A program made the translations under genes and the position numbers. A stretch of 57,169 nucleotides of DNA, from assembly GCA_036518955.1 (NCBI GenBank), contig DATDMG010000512.1, positions 1-57,169 of the forward strand. The letters are read 5' to 3'. This document shows, in pieces, positions 1-8,507 of this stretch (within the stretch, counting starts at the first letter, position 1; every line of letters starts with the position of its first letter). Origin of the DNA: DATDMG01 sp036518955 (GTDB lineage: Bacteria; Actinomycetota; Actinomycetes; Actinomycetales; Kineosporiaceae). The notes under the pieces were generated by a model, which was given only the letters and a program-made list of their open reading frames with translations, was not told the origin of the DNA and searched no databases.

Positions 1-1023
1 CAGGTCAGCCGGCACGGCAGCTTCGAACACGGCACCTCGACGCTGCGCCTGGCCCGGGACGTGTGGGCCTCGGCCGAGGCCGAGCGGTGGCGGCGGGTCC
101 GCGCGGCGCTGCTCGCGGCCCGGGCACGACGGCCTGGGCCCGGCCGGGACGACAAGGTCGTGGCCGCCTGGAACGGCCTGGCGATCGCGGCCCTCGCCGA
201 GACCGGCGCCCTGCTCGGCCGGCCCGATCTGGTCGACGCCGCGGCCCGCTGCGCGGCACTGCTGGTGTCGGTCCACGTGACGGAGGGCGCCCGGCTCCGC
301 CGGGTCAGCCGCGACGGCGTGGCGGGCGACCCGCACGGCGTCCTGGAGGACTACGGGGACGTCGCCGAAGGCCTGCTCGCGCTGCACGCCGTCACCGGGC
401 GCCCGGTCTGGCTCCACCGGGCCGGCGCGCTGCTGGAGACCGTCCTGGCCCACTTCCGGGACGCCGACGGTGCCTTCCACGACACCGCGGACGACGCCAC
501 GGACGCCCCGCTGCTCGCCGTCCGCCGTCCTCAGGATCCGACGGACAACGCGTACCCGAGCGGGACCACCGCAGCTGCCGGCGCCCTGCTCGGGTTCGCC
601 GCGGTGACGGGGTCGGCCCGGCACCGGGAGGCCGCCGTCGCGGCCCTGGGCGCGGTCCGGCAGCATGCCGGTTCGGCGCCCCGGGCCTTCGGCTGGGGGC
701 TGGCTGTGATCCAGGCGCTGCTGGACGGGCCGCGCGAGGTGGCCGTGGTCGGCCCGGACGGCGACCCGCTGCGGGAACGGCTGCACCGGGTGTCCCTGGC
801 CGGCACGGCCCCCGGGCTGGTCGTCGCGGTCGGCACTTCCGGCGGAGCGGACGGCGACGATCCCGGGACCGGTGACGGTCCGGCGCCTCTGCTCGCGGGC
901 CGGGGGCTCGTCGCCGGCCGGGCGGCCGCGTACGTGTGCCGCGGGTTCGCCTGCACGCTGCCGACGTCGTCCGCCGAGCGGCTGGCCCTGGACGTCGGCG
1001 CGCGGGTCGACCTGCTCGCCTGA
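1..1023 (+). CDS. DUF255 / thioredoxin-domain protein (YyaL-SSP411 family), C-terminal part
   Basis: The reading frame is open from the first base, so the N-terminus lies outside the window. The visible 340 residues form the C-terminal (alpha/alpha)6-barrel-like part of the YyaL/spermatogenesis-associated protein 20 family. The start of the visible part (FEHGTSTLRLA) and the segment DDKVVAAWNGLAIAALAETG are typical of that family, as is LEDYGDVAEGLLALH. The full protein is normally about 650-700 residues with a thioredoxin-like DUF255 domain first, which is not visible here. Its exact reaction is unknown; relatives are described as thioredoxin-fold or sugar-epimerase-like proteins. In mycobacteria the same family (Rv1084) sits beside a hemolysin III gene and a short-chain prenyl synthase, as it does here. 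Confidence 0.85.
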   Translation, partial: QVSRHGSFEHGTSTLRLARDVWASAEAERWRRVRAALLAARARRPGPGRDDKVVAAWNGLAIAALAETGALLGRPDLVDAAARCAALLVSVHVTEGARLRRVSRDGVAGDPHGVLEDYGDVAEGLLALHAVTGRPVWLHRAGALLETVLAHFRDADGAFHDTADDATDAPLLAVRRPQDPTDNAYPSGTTAAAGALLGFAAVTGSARHREAAVAALGAVRQHAGSAPRAFGWGLAVIQALLDGPREVAVVGPDGDPLRERLHRVSLAGTAPGLVVAVGTSGGADGDDPGTGDGPAPLLAGRGLVAGRAAAYVCRGFACTLPTSSAERLALDVGARVDLLA

Positions 1024-1120
1024 GAGCCGGCCCGCGTCCTGGCGGCACGACGCCCCGGCACCGTGGTGTGGTGCCGCATTCCGCTGGACAGCAAGCGTGT
1101 AATCGCGTAATCATCCTGAC

Positions 1121-1720
1121 ATGACACCCACCGGTAATGCATCGAAGATCAGTGCCTGGTTCACCGAACGTCTGCCGGTCGAGTGGACCGCGACGGCCGC
1201 GCCGGAGGTGACGGTCGACCGTGAGGAGATCACGGTGATCCTCGCCCTCCCCGGGCTCGAACTCGCCTCCGACGCGACCCAGGCCGAGCGGGCCGAGGCG
1301 GCGGCGGGCCGGATCGCCCGGTTCCGGGCCGACACCCGGGAGCGGCGCATCGAGATAGCCCGGGAGGCTGAGCACCGCTTCCGCCGCAAGGTGGCCTGGG
1401 GCGTCACCGTCGGCGAGCGTCGCGAGCTGTTCACCCACCTCGCCGTCCCGGTGATGACCCGGCTGCGACAGCCCGAGCGCCGGGTGCTCGACACCCTGGT
1501 GGACGCCGGGGTGGCTCGCTCCCGGGCGCACGCCCTCGCCTGGTGCGTGCGGCTCGTCGGCGAGAACACCCAGGCGTGGCTGAGCGAGCTCCGCGAAGCG
1601 ATGGAGCAGGTCGAGCGGGTCCGGTCCCACGGGCCGGCGGGGCGGGCCGGCGTCGGACCGGAGAGTGACGAGGGTGCCGGTGGCCCGGGCGCCGGGGACG
1701 GTCAGGAGGCCGCGGACTAG
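1121..1720 (+). CDS. Conserved actinobacterial protein of unknown function
   Basis: This encodes 199 residues that I do not recognise. The N-terminal half is acidic and hydrophobic (EVTVDREEITVILALPGLE), followed by a long, charged helical stretch rich in Arg and Glu (about residues 60-120). The C-terminal 35 residues are Gly/Glu-rich and probably disordered. No signal peptide or membrane segment is visible. The ATG is preceded by AATCAT exactly six bases upstream, compatible with a leaderless start. The stop codon TAG shares a CTAG tetranucleotide with the stop codon of the convergent hemolysin III gene. Coding bias is good across the whole length, so the gene is likely real. Confidence 0.7.
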   Translation: MTPTGNASKISAWFTERLPVEWTATAAPEVTVDREEITVILALPGLELASDATQAERAEAAAGRIARFRADTRERRIEIAREAEHRFRRKVAWGVTVGERRELFTHLAVPVMTRLRQPERRVLDTLVDAGVARSRAHALAWCVRLVGENTQAWLSELREAMEQVERVRSHGPAGRAGVGPESDEGAGGPGAGDGQEAAD

Positions 1721-2370
1721 CCGAACATCGAGACGCCGACGCCCACGCAGTGCAGCGCGAACGCGACGACGGTGAGGGCGTGGAACACCTCGTGGAACCC
1801 GAACCATCGCGGACTCGGGTTCGGCCGTCTGATCCCGTAGACCAGCCCGCCCAGGGTGTAGAAGATCCCGCCCAGGATGAGCAGGGTGAACACCGTGTAG
1901 CCGCCGCCGTGGAGCAGTTCCGGCAGGTAGGCCACCGCGACCCAGCCGAGGGCGACGTAGACGGGTACGTACAGCCACCGCGGTGCGCCCACCCAGAAGA
2001 TCCGGAAGGCGACCCCGGCGATCGCGCCGGACCAGACGATCCACAGCAGGGTCCGGGCAGGCCCGGTGGGCAGCAGCAGCACCGCGAAGGGCGTGTAGCT
2101 GCCCGCGATGATCAGAAAGATGTTGGCGTGGTCGAGGCGCTTCAGCACCGCCGTCATCCGCGGTGACCAGTGCCGGCGGTGGTAGAGGGCGCTCACTCCG
2201 AACAGCAGCGCGGCGCTGACCCCGAACACGGCGACCGCCGTGCGCGCCCGGCCGCCCGGCGCGAGCGTCACCATGACTATGCCGAAGGCGACCGACAGGG
2301 GAAAGGTGACTGCGTGCAACCAACCACGGAGCTTGGGCTTCACCGCGTGGAAGGCGCCGGTCGTCTCCAT
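1717..2370 (-). CDS. Hemolysin III / TrhA-PAQR family integral membrane protein
   Basis: The 217-residue protein has about seven hydrophobic segments and the signature residues of the PAQR/hemolysin III family. These are the Ser-His cluster in SALYHRRHW (about residues 60-68), the Asp-His in RLDHANIFLIIAGSYTP (about 78-94) and the C-terminal HEVFH (about 193-197), which together form a metal site in related receptors. Length and topology are usual for the family. The physiological role is unclear; relatives have been linked to membrane energetics or fluidity rather than true haemolysis. A TAGAGT box six bases before the ATG suggests a leaderless transcript. Next to uppS it matches the Rv1085c-Rv1086 arrangement of mycobacteria. 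Confidence 0.9.
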   Translation of the reverse strand: METTGAFHAVKPKLRGWLHAVTFPLSVAFGIVMVTLAPGGRARTAVAVFGVSAALLFGVSALYHRRHWSPRMTAVLKRLDHANIFLIIAGSYTPFAVLLLPTGPARTLLWIVWSGAIAGVAFRIFWVGAPRWLYVPVYVALGWVAVAYLPELLHGGGYTVFTLLILGGIFYTLGGLVYGIRRPNPSPRWFGFHEVFHALTVVAFALHCVGVGVSMFG

Positions 2371-2376
2371 GGGGGC

Positions 2377-2382
2377 ACTCTA
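2377..2382 (-). promoter_or_regulatory. -10 box TAGAGT of the hemolysin III gene (leaderless)
   Basis: Read on the minus strand, TAGAGT is followed by six bases and then the ATG at 2370. The spacing puts the transcription start at or within a base or two of the start codon. No ribosome binding site is present, as expected for a leaderless mRNA. Confidence 0.55.
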
Positions 2383-2586
2383 CCGTGCTACGCCATCCTG
2401 ACTTCCGTCGTCACACCCGGACCGCGGGCGCGCCGCGAACGGGCCAGGGCGGTCCCGACCTGCACCGGCTCGGCCTGACCGGCGGTACCGTGGTGAGGGC
2501 TGGGGACGGTACCCGTGCGGCGCGTCCTCGCCTCCGCCGCACGGGGATGGCGGGACCGGACCGGCACTGCGAGAGGTCGTCGTCGG

Positions 2587-3348
2587 ATGTGGTTGCGGGA
2601 CGTCATCTACGCCGCGTACGAGCGGCGCCTGGCACGCAGCCTGCGGCCGAAGTCGATCCCCGAGCACATCGGCATCCTGGTCGACGGCAACCGACGCTGG
2701 GCCCGCGCCTACGGCACGGACACCAGCGAGGGGCACCGCGCCGGGGCGGCCAACGTGCTGGAGTTCCTGACCTGGTGCGATGACGTCGGCGTCCGCGTGG
2801 TCACGCTGTGGCTGCTGTCCACGGACAACCTCTCCCGGCCGTCCGACGAGCTGGCCACGCTCTTCACCATCATCGAGGACCTGGTGGGCCGGATCGCCGC
2901 CACGGGCCGGTGGCGGGTCCACCCGGTGGGCGCGCTCGACCTGCTGCCCGCGACGCTCACGCGCAGCCTGAAGGAGCGTGAGGCGGCCACCTCGGAGGTG
3001 ACCGGGCTGCACGTCAATGTCGCGGTGGGCTACGGCGGCCGGCGGGAGATCGCGGATGCCGTCCGGTCGCTGCTCCAGGAGCAGGCTGCCCGGGGCACCT
3101 CGATCGAGGAGCTGGCCGAGGTGATCGACGTCGAGCACATCGCCGCCCATCTCTACATCAAGGGACAGCCGGACCCGGACCTCGTGATCCGGACGTCGGG
3201 TGAGCAGCGGCTGTCCGGGTTCCTGCTGTGGCAGAGCGCGCACAGCGAGTTCTACTTCTGCGAGGCGCTCTGGCCGGCGTTCCGGAAGGTGGACTTCTTG
3301 CGGGCCCTGCGCTCCTACGCGGACCGGGAACGTCGCTTCGGCGCCTGA
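2587..3348 (+). CDS. uppS: Short-chain Z-isoprenyl diphosphate synthase (UppS/Rv1086-like)
   Basis: This is a cis-prenyltransferase that condenses isopentenyl diphosphate with an allylic primer in the polyprenyl-phosphate pathway of the cell envelope. Family motifs are intact: HIGILVDGNRRWAR with the catalytic Asp, LWLLSTDNLSRP, HVNVAVGYGGRREI, and PDPDLVIRTSGEQRLSGFLLWQSAHSEFYF near the C-terminus. The mix resembles M. tuberculosis Rv1086 (omega,E,Z-farnesyl diphosphate synthase) more than the long-chain enzyme, so the product may be C15; this is inference. The ATG at 2587 (MWLRDVIYAAYERRL) has an AGAGG about 13 bases upstream and gives 253 residues. A GTG at 2515 would add 24 basic residues and cannot be excluded. 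Confidence 0.9.
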   Translation: MWLRDVIYAAYERRLARSLRPKSIPEHIGILVDGNRRWARAYGTDTSEGHRAGAANVLEFLTWCDDVGVRVVTLWLLSTDNLSRPSDELATLFTIIEDLVGRIAATGRWRVHPVGALDLLPATLTRSLKEREAATSEVTGLHVNVAVGYGGRREIADAVRSLLQEQAARGTSIEELAEVIDVEHIAAHLYIKGQPDPDLVIRTSGEQRLSGFLLWQSAHSEFYFCEALWPAFRKVDFLRALRSYADRERRFGA

Positions 3349-3360
3349 CGTCACGACAGT

Positions 3361-3408
3361 GCCCCCGGGACGCGGTGACCGTCAGCGATCACTGCACGTC
3401 CCAGGGGC
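3361..3408. terminator. Long hairpin between convergent uppS and FtsH-like gene
   Basis: GCCCCCGGGACG (3361-3372) pairs with CGTCCCAGGGGC (3397-3408) with one mismatch. The loop contains a second weaker pairing, GGTGA with TCACT. There is no T-tract, which is common for actinobacterial terminators. Its position between two convergent gene ends supports a bidirectional terminator. Confidence 0.5.
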
Positions 3409-3433
3409 GCCCCGGTACTCGGCGTGACCTCGG

Positions 3434-6010
3434 TCAGGCGGGTGGAGGCGGTGCCTGCGGCGGCCCGGCCTGCGCCGGCTGCGGCCCGATGCCGTTCGAC
3501 GTCCCCGGGCCGGCGCTGGTCGAGCCGGCCGGCGCGGCCGTCGCCCACAGCGGGGTGCTGGCGGCGACACCGGGGGAGGGTACGACCTCGCCCATCAGGA
3601 CGCCGGGCGCTACCGGGAGGGGGGCGCGCAGCGGCGCATGCCGCTCGTGCGCCTCCAGAGCCCGCTGGTGGTACCGCTCCAGCTCCTGGATGAACGCCGG
3701 GTCGGCGTAGGGCCGCCCGTCGACGAGCTCGCCCACCTTGCCCTCGAGGACCGCGACGACGTCCTCCCCGGCGAGCGTCTTGTGCGTCTCCAGGGCGTGG
3801 GCCAGCGCGAGCACCCGGCCGCGGTGGGCCTGCAGGAGCTGCTCGGTCTCTTCCAGCAGCCGCATCAGGATGGCCTCGATGCGCTGCGGCAGCGGACCGC
3901 CGCCCTCGTCCCGCCTGGCCTGCTTGAGCTCGACGCCGAAGCCGATGCCGCCCTTGCCGCTGCCCTTGCGCTCCTCCGGGGTGCCGCCGCCCTGGATCCC
4001 CAGGTCCTGCAGCGCCGGCAGCGAGGAGATCCCAGCGCCCATGCCCCAGTGGGACTCCATCAGCGTTGCGATCATGGTTGCCGTCCGGAGGTCGCCCGAG
4101 ACGCCCGAGGAGTTGTCGCCGCCGTAGAACAGCCGCTCACCGGCCAGGGACGCGACCGAGACGACGATGTCGCTCTCGTACTCGCTGCGCCACTGGGTGT
4201 ACTGGTCCTCCGGCTTGATCGACTGGACCATGCCGAGGTAGCTGCTGCCCTTCTCGATCGTGGCCAGGTCGATCTCCATGTGCCGGCGGGTCGCCCAGGC
4301 GGCCACCGCGTGGCAGGCCTCGTGGACGGCGACGGCGTGCCGCTCGCGCTCGATGTACTCGACGTCCTCCGGCGGCCCGAGCGTCTTGAGGTGCTTGGCC
4401 GCGACCACGTCCCGCCAGGTGATGACGTCGCGCTCCTCCCGGATCGCGTGGATGAGCGCCTCGTTGACCAGGTCCTTCATCTCGGCGCCGGTGGCGTAGG
4501 GCGTGATCGTGGCGAGCTTGTCGACCTGCTCGGTCGTCAGGTTGTGCCGGGTCTTGTCCAGGTATCCCTGGTAGGTGCGGACGCGGCCGGTCTTGCTCGG
4601 GTAGCCGACCCGGTAGATCCGGTCGATGCGGCCCGGCCGCAGCAGAGCGGGGTCGAGTGCCTCGGGCAGGTTGCTCGCCATCATGACCAGGATCCGGTAC
4701 TTCGGTGGCGGCTTGGGCTTCATGCCCAGTGTCCTGCGGACGACGCGGTTGATGAAGCCCCGCGGCTTCTTCAGGCCGGACAGCTCGGTCAGCAACGCCT
4801 GCAGCGTGCCGTCGAAGCTGGACGAACCCCCGCCGAGCCCGGCCCCGGCGACGAACGGCAGCCGGCTCCGGCCGGGGACCGGTTCCGGCTCGCCGACCGT
4901 GTGCCGGTGCAGTTCGGAGCGGGTCAGCGCGGAAAGGTGCATCGGGCCACCGCAGGCCGGGTCGGACCACGGCGCCGGGGTCGCCCCGCCGACCGGCTGT
5001 GCTCCGCCGGCCCGGGCCCCGCGTGAGCCGAGGGTGTCCGCCTCGTCGAAGAAGACGATGACGCCGCCGTAGCGGAGCGCCAGCTTGCGCAGTTTGCGGA
5101 ACAGGGACTTGACCTTGAGGACGCCGATCCCGAAGAACATCGCGGTGAACGCGCCGGGATCCACGAAGACGTAGGGCTTGCCGGTCTCGCCGGCGACGGC
5201 CTCCGCCATCAGGGTCTTGCCGGTACCGGGCGGGCCGTAGAGCAGGATGCCGGACGGCACGTGGCCGCCCTTCTCCTCGATCGCCTCCGGGTTCTCCAGC
5301 AGGATCACGTTCTCCTTGACCCGGGCCAGCACGTGGTCCTGTCCCCAGACGTCGGAGAACCGGGTCTCGATGTCGTCCGGGAAGTAGGTCTCCACCCCGC
5401 CCCGGGAGAGGAACCAGAACATCGCGACGAACTGGATGATCGTGATGAAGAGGACGAGGACGATCTGCAGGATGAACGGCAGCGCCGCGACGAACATCGC
5501 CGGCACCTTGAACAGCGCGACCAGCGGCGAGTTGCCGGTGATCCGGCCGAGCAGGACCGCGAACATCACGACCAGGAAGACCCATTTGGCCACCCGGGCG
5601 ATCCGGTACCGGTTCCACGGGTTGAACCGCTGCTCATAGCGCCGGGTGGTGCCGCCGAACACGGTCTGCGACCAGAAGTGGTGGTAGGCCCGGCTGTGCT
5701 CGCTCACCAGGAAGTGCAGTTGCCGGACGAACTCGATGCCGGCCAGCCACAGCACCCACTGCTGATCCCAGCCGACGGATCCGATGATCTCGCCGAGCGT
5801 GGCGGGCGGGCTGAACCGCTGCACGTCGTACCAGACGAGCACGCCGAAGATCACCGAGAAGAGGATCAGGAACTTGGAGCGGTCCCAGAAGGGTAACGGT
5901 TTGCGCGTACCGCGGGACTTCCACGGGAAGCGTGGGTCGTCGGGCGGGCTGCTGGGTGGCACGTGGACCTCGCCCTCGGGGGGCGGCGGGCCGGGCGTCA
6001 CGACGGTCAC
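3434..6010 (-). CDS. FtsH-like membrane AAA+ zinc metalloprotease, divergent, with AAA insertions
   Basis: The 858-residue protein has a Pro-rich N-terminus and hydrophobic segments at about 47-61, 141-157 and 170-201. A full AAA module follows: Walker A GPPGTGKT (259-266), Walker B VIVFFDEAD (317-325) and the SRH segment SNLPEALDPALLRPGRIDR (446-464). The M41 peptidase site is HEACH (563-567), a valid HExxH, and SGDLRTAT supplies the expected third zinc ligand Asp. FtsH proteins degrade membrane and soluble proteins in an ATP-dependent manner. Two insertions are unlike canonical FtsH: about 60-70 Gly/Pro-rich residues after Walker B (327-398), and about 20 residues around 412-437. The tail (about 790-858) is Pro/Ala-rich. 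It starts at GTG, 54 bases after the lipoprotein gene, so the two probably form an operon. A sister protein lies at 41800-43821. Confidence 0.88.
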   Translation of the reverse strand: MTVVTPGPPPPEGEVHVPPSSPPDDPRFPWKSRGTRKPLPFWDRSKFLILFSVIFGVLVWYDVQRFSPPATLGEIIGSVGWDQQWVLWLAGIEFVRQLHFLVSEHSRAYHHFWSQTVFGGTTRRYEQRFNPWNRYRIARVAKWVFLVVMFAVLLGRITGNSPLVALFKVPAMFVAALPFILQIVLVLFITIIQFVAMFWFLSRGGVETYFPDDIETRFSDVWGQDHVLARVKENVILLENPEAIEEKGGHVPSGILLYGPPGTGKTLMAEAVAGETGKPYVFVDPGAFTAMFFGIGVLKVKSLFRKLRKLALRYGGVIVFFDEADTLGSRGARAGGAQPVGGATPAPWSDPACGGPMHLSALTRSELHRHTVGEPEPVPGRSRLPFVAGAGLGGGSSSFDGTLQALLTELSGLKKPRGFINRVVRRTLGMKPKPPPKYRILVMMASNLPEALDPALLRPGRIDRIYRVGYPSKTGRVRTYQGYLDKTRHNLTTEQVDKLATITPYATGAEMKDLVNEALIHAIREERDVITWRDVVAAKHLKTLGPPEDVEYIERERHAVAVHEACHAVAAWATRRHMEIDLATIEKGSSYLGMVQSIKPEDQYTQWRSEYESDIVVSVASLAGERLFYGGDNSSGVSGDLRTATMIATLMESHWGMGAGISSLPALQDLGIQGGGTPEERKGSGKGGIGFGVELKQARRDEGGGPLPQRIEAILMRLLEETEQLLQAHRGRVLALAHALETHKTLAGEDVVAVLEGKVGELVDGRPYADPAFIQELERYHQRALEAHERHAPLRAPLPVAPGVLMGEVVPSPGVAASTPLWATAAPAGSTSAGPGTSNGIGPQPAQAGPPQAPPPPA

Positions 6011-6064
6011 GGGTCAGGCTCCAGGTATCGGTCGGGAGAACGGTCACGCCGCTGGTGGCGGTGG

Positions 6065-6733
6065 TCAGGTGCGCCTCACGGTGAAGGATCCCATCGAGTC
6101 CGTGATGGCCCGGCGGTTGGTGTCATAGCACGACGCGCTGCAATGCACGAGCAAGAGGTGGACGCGGGTCTTGTTCTTGTCCGTCAGCACGATCTGGTCG
6201 AACACCTCCGGTCCCTGGCCGAGGTCGTAGCTGAACACCACGTGCACGCCGTTCGCCGTCCCGGTGTCGAGCTTCTGGTCGTCGAGCAGGTGGAAGTTCG
6301 TGCCGGTGAAACCCTGCACGCCGGCGGTGGCCCGGGACTTGTCGCTCACCGGGAGCCAGGCGTCCTTCAGGGTGTCGTCGGTGACCGACCGGCCCTGCTC
6401 CTTGGTGACCACCAGGGTCCGGATGACGGCGACCGGGGCCGAGGCGTGGACGGCGGTCACGTGATCCATGCTCGGGTGGTCGGCGGCGTCGTACACGGCG
6501 AACCAGTTGCCGGTCTCGGCGGGGGTGCCGTCGCTCGTCGGTGGCACGCCCGAATTGACCAGGTTCCACGATCGCGGCATCTTGAGTGCCAGGTCGTCCG
6601 TGTCGCTGGCCATGAACTGGTAGCTGGGAGCCCCGCAGGCGGTGAGGACCGCGACCAGGAGGACCGCGACCAGGGTGGCCGGGACGGCGAGCCGCGCAGG
6701 CAGGCGCCGCGTCGGCGCGCTCCAGTGGCTCAT
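6065..6733 (-). CDS. Putative secreted lipoprotein of unknown function
   Basis: The product has 222 residues. A basic N-terminus and a hydrophobic stretch (LAVPATLVAVLLVAVL) end in the lipobox LTAC with Cys33, so it should be exported and lipid-anchored. The mature part contains DTDDLALKMPRSWNLVNSG and a C-terminal FDQIVLTDKNKTRVHLLLVHCSASCYD. It resembles the small extracytoplasmic beta-domain proteins (PsbP/LpqN-like) often found in actinobacteria, but I cannot assign a family. The ATG at 6733 is chosen because GCGAGG lies five bases upstream; a GTG two codons earlier overlaps that ribosome site. It is the first gene before the FtsH-like protease and may be its partner or share its membrane-quality-control role (inference). 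Confidence 0.75.
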   Translation of the reverse strand: MSHWSAPTRRLPARLAVPATLVAVLLVAVLTACGAPSYQFMASDTDDLALKMPRSWNLVNSGVPPTSDGTPAETGNWFAVYDAADHPSMDHVTAVHASAPVAVIRTLVVTKEQGRSVTDDTLKDAWLPVSDKSRATAGVQGFTGTNFHLLDDQKLDTGTANGVHVVFSYDLGQGPEVFDQIVLTDKNKTRVHLLLVHCSASCYDTNRRAITDSMGSFTVRRT

Positions 6734-6739
6734 AGGCAC

Positions 6740-7116
6740 CTCGCTGACTGCCCGGTGCCCGGGCTGTTATCGGATCTTTATCTTACAAGGGTGAGGCACG
6801 CATTCCACCAGCGCATCCCGGGGGGTTGACCTGACACTTGCCGACATCGCAGCCGGCACACAGGCTGGGTTCACTCCGCTGTTCGTCCCGGCTGTTGCGT
6901 CCGGACTGCGTCATCGGCGCGAGGGCCGCCGACCTGAGTCACCCGACCCGAGGCATCGCCCCTGGTGGGTGCGGCGGGGGGACTCGAGGCGAACAGGACG
7001 GTGCGACCGGGAAAATCACCAGCCCGGCAGGGCGACGGTTGTCGGACCCCTCGCCTATCGTCGAAGCACGAGCGCCCGGCTGAGGGGACGCGGGCGTCCG
7101 GCTGAGGGGAGTCGCC
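6740..7116. other. Intergenic region between the lipoprotein operon and phoH2
   Basis: The 377 bases hold no credible gene. Near the phoH2 start, the sequence CGGCTGAGGGGA occurs twice, 21 bases apart (7077-7110); the second copy supplies the ribosome binding site of phoH2. The left end contains the candidate -10 box of the divergent lipoprotein operon. Otherwise I see nothing in it. Confidence 0.5.
6780..6785 (-). promoter_or_regulatory. Possible -10 box TAAGAT for the lipoprotein-FtsH operon
   Basis: The minus strand reads TAAGAT about 47 bases upstream of the lipoprotein start, in the most AT-rich stretch of this gap. No convincing -35 TTGACA is seen at the proper distance. Confidence 0.35.
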
Positions 7117-8451
7117 ATGGCCACTGACCGACGCGGTACCCGACCGGAGGTCCACGGCGAGCCACGGCGCTCGTTCGTGCTGGACACATCGGTCCTGCTG
7201 TCCGACCCCAAGGCCGCGATGCGGTTCGCGGAACACGAGGTCGTGCTCCCGGTGATCGTGATCAGCGAACTCGAGGCAAAACGGCACCATCCCGAGCTGG
7301 GGTACTTCGCCCGCCAGGCCCTGCGCTGGCTGGACGACCTGCGGGTGCGGTTCGGTCGGCTGGACACGCCGCTGCCCATCGGTGACCAGGGCGGCACGCT
7401 CCGGGTCGAGCTGAACCATGCCGATCCGGGGTTGTTGCCGGCGGGTATGCGTCTGGGTGACAGCGACAGCCGGATCCTCGCCGTCGCGCGCAGTCTGGCG
7501 GCCGCCGGGCAGCACGTGACCGTCGTCAGCAAGGACCTGCCGATGCGGGTCAAGGCCTCGGCCGTGGGCCTGGAGGCCGAGGAGTACGAAGTCGCCGGCG
7601 CGGTAGACACCGGCTGGACCGGGATGGCCGAGCTCGAGGTGAGCGCCGAGGCGATGGCGACCCTCTACGCCGAGCAGACCCTGAGCCTCCCGGAGGCCAA
7701 CGACCTGCCCTGCCACACCGGACTGGTCCTGATCTCCCCGCGCGGCTCGGCGCTCGGCCGGGTCATGCCGGACAAGGGCCTCCGCCTGGTCCGGGGCGAC
7801 CGCGACGTCTTCGGGGTGCACGGTCGCAGCGCCGAGCAGCGGATCGCCGTCGACCTGCTCCTGGACGCCGACATCGGCATCCTCTCGCTCGGTGGCCGGG
7901 CCGGGACGGGCAAGTCGGCCCTGGCGCTCTGCGCCGGGCTGGAGGCCGTGCTGGAGCGTAGCCAGCACCGCAAGGTCGTGGTCTTCCGGCCGTTGTACGC
8001 GGTGGGTGGCCAGGACCTGGGGTACCTGCCCGGCTCCGAGGCCGAGAAGATGAACCCGTGGGCCCAGGCGGTCTTCGACACGCTCGGAGCCCTGGTCTCC
8101 CAGGAGGTCGTCGAGGAGGTCCTCGACCGCGGCATGCTCGAGGTGCTCCCGCTGACGCACATCCGGGGCCGCTCGCTGCACGACGCCTTCGTCGTCGTCG
8201 ACGAGGCGCAGTCGCTGGAGCGGAACGTGCTGCTGACGGTCCTGTCCCGGGTCGGCCAGAACAGCCGGGTCGTGCTCACCCACGACGTCGCGCAGCGGGA
8301 CAACCTGCGGGTCGGGCGCCACGACGGCGTGGCAGCCGTGATCGAGGCGCTCAAGGGCCACCCGCTGTTCGCCCACATCACGCTCACCCGGTCCGAGCGC
8401 TCGCCGGTGGCGGCGCTGGTCACCGAGATGCTGGAGGGATTGGAGCCGTAG
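7117..8451 (+). CDS. phoH2: PIN-PhoH protein (PhoH2-type ribonuclease/ATPase)
   Basis: The 444-residue protein has a two-domain architecture. An N-terminal PIN nuclease domain has acidic residues at D23 (VLDTSVLL), E51, and D115/D117 (GDSDSRI), plus SKDLPMR. A C-terminal PhoH ATPase follows, with Walker A GRAGTGKS (260-267) and Walker B VVVDEAQ (359-365). PhoH2 proteins of mycobacteria are RNA helicase/RNases, encoded in some species beside a small antitoxin-like gene. No such partner is visible directly upstream here. The start ATG has GGGGAG seven bases before it. Length is normal. It stands alone, with long gaps on both sides. Confidence 0.92.
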   Translation: MATDRRGTRPEVHGEPRRSFVLDTSVLLSDPKAAMRFAEHEVVLPVIVISELEAKRHHPELGYFARQALRWLDDLRVRFGRLDTPLPIGDQGGTLRVELNHADPGLLPAGMRLGDSDSRILAVARSLAAAGQHVTVVSKDLPMRVKASAVGLEAEEYEVAGAVDTGWTGMAELEVSAEAMATLYAEQTLSLPEANDLPCHTGLVLISPRGSALGRVMPDKGLRLVRGDRDVFGVHGRSAEQRIAVDLLLDADIGILSLGGRAGTGKSALALCAGLEAVLERSQHRKVVVFRPLYAVGGQDLGYLPGSEAEKMNPWAQAVFDTLGALVSQEVVEEVLDRGMLEVLPLTHIRGRSLHDAFVVVDEAQSLERNVLLTVLSRVGQNSRVVLTHDVAQRDNLRVGRHDGVAAVIEALKGHPLFAHITLTRSERSPVAALVTEMLEGLEP

Positions 8452-8507
8452 CCGGCCCGTTCCCCCGTAACCGCGCGGTGGCCGGGTGGCGTACGCTCCA
8501 CCGGCGC

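Noticed and set aside
392..2323. 643-codon minus-strand frame over the first genes
   Set aside because: Antisense to the DUF255 protein and out of frame with hemolysin III; no family features.
7117..8451. PhoH2 as a toxin with an upstream antitoxin
   Set aside because: No small coding frame with a ribosome site overlaps or precedes the gene in the 377-base gap.
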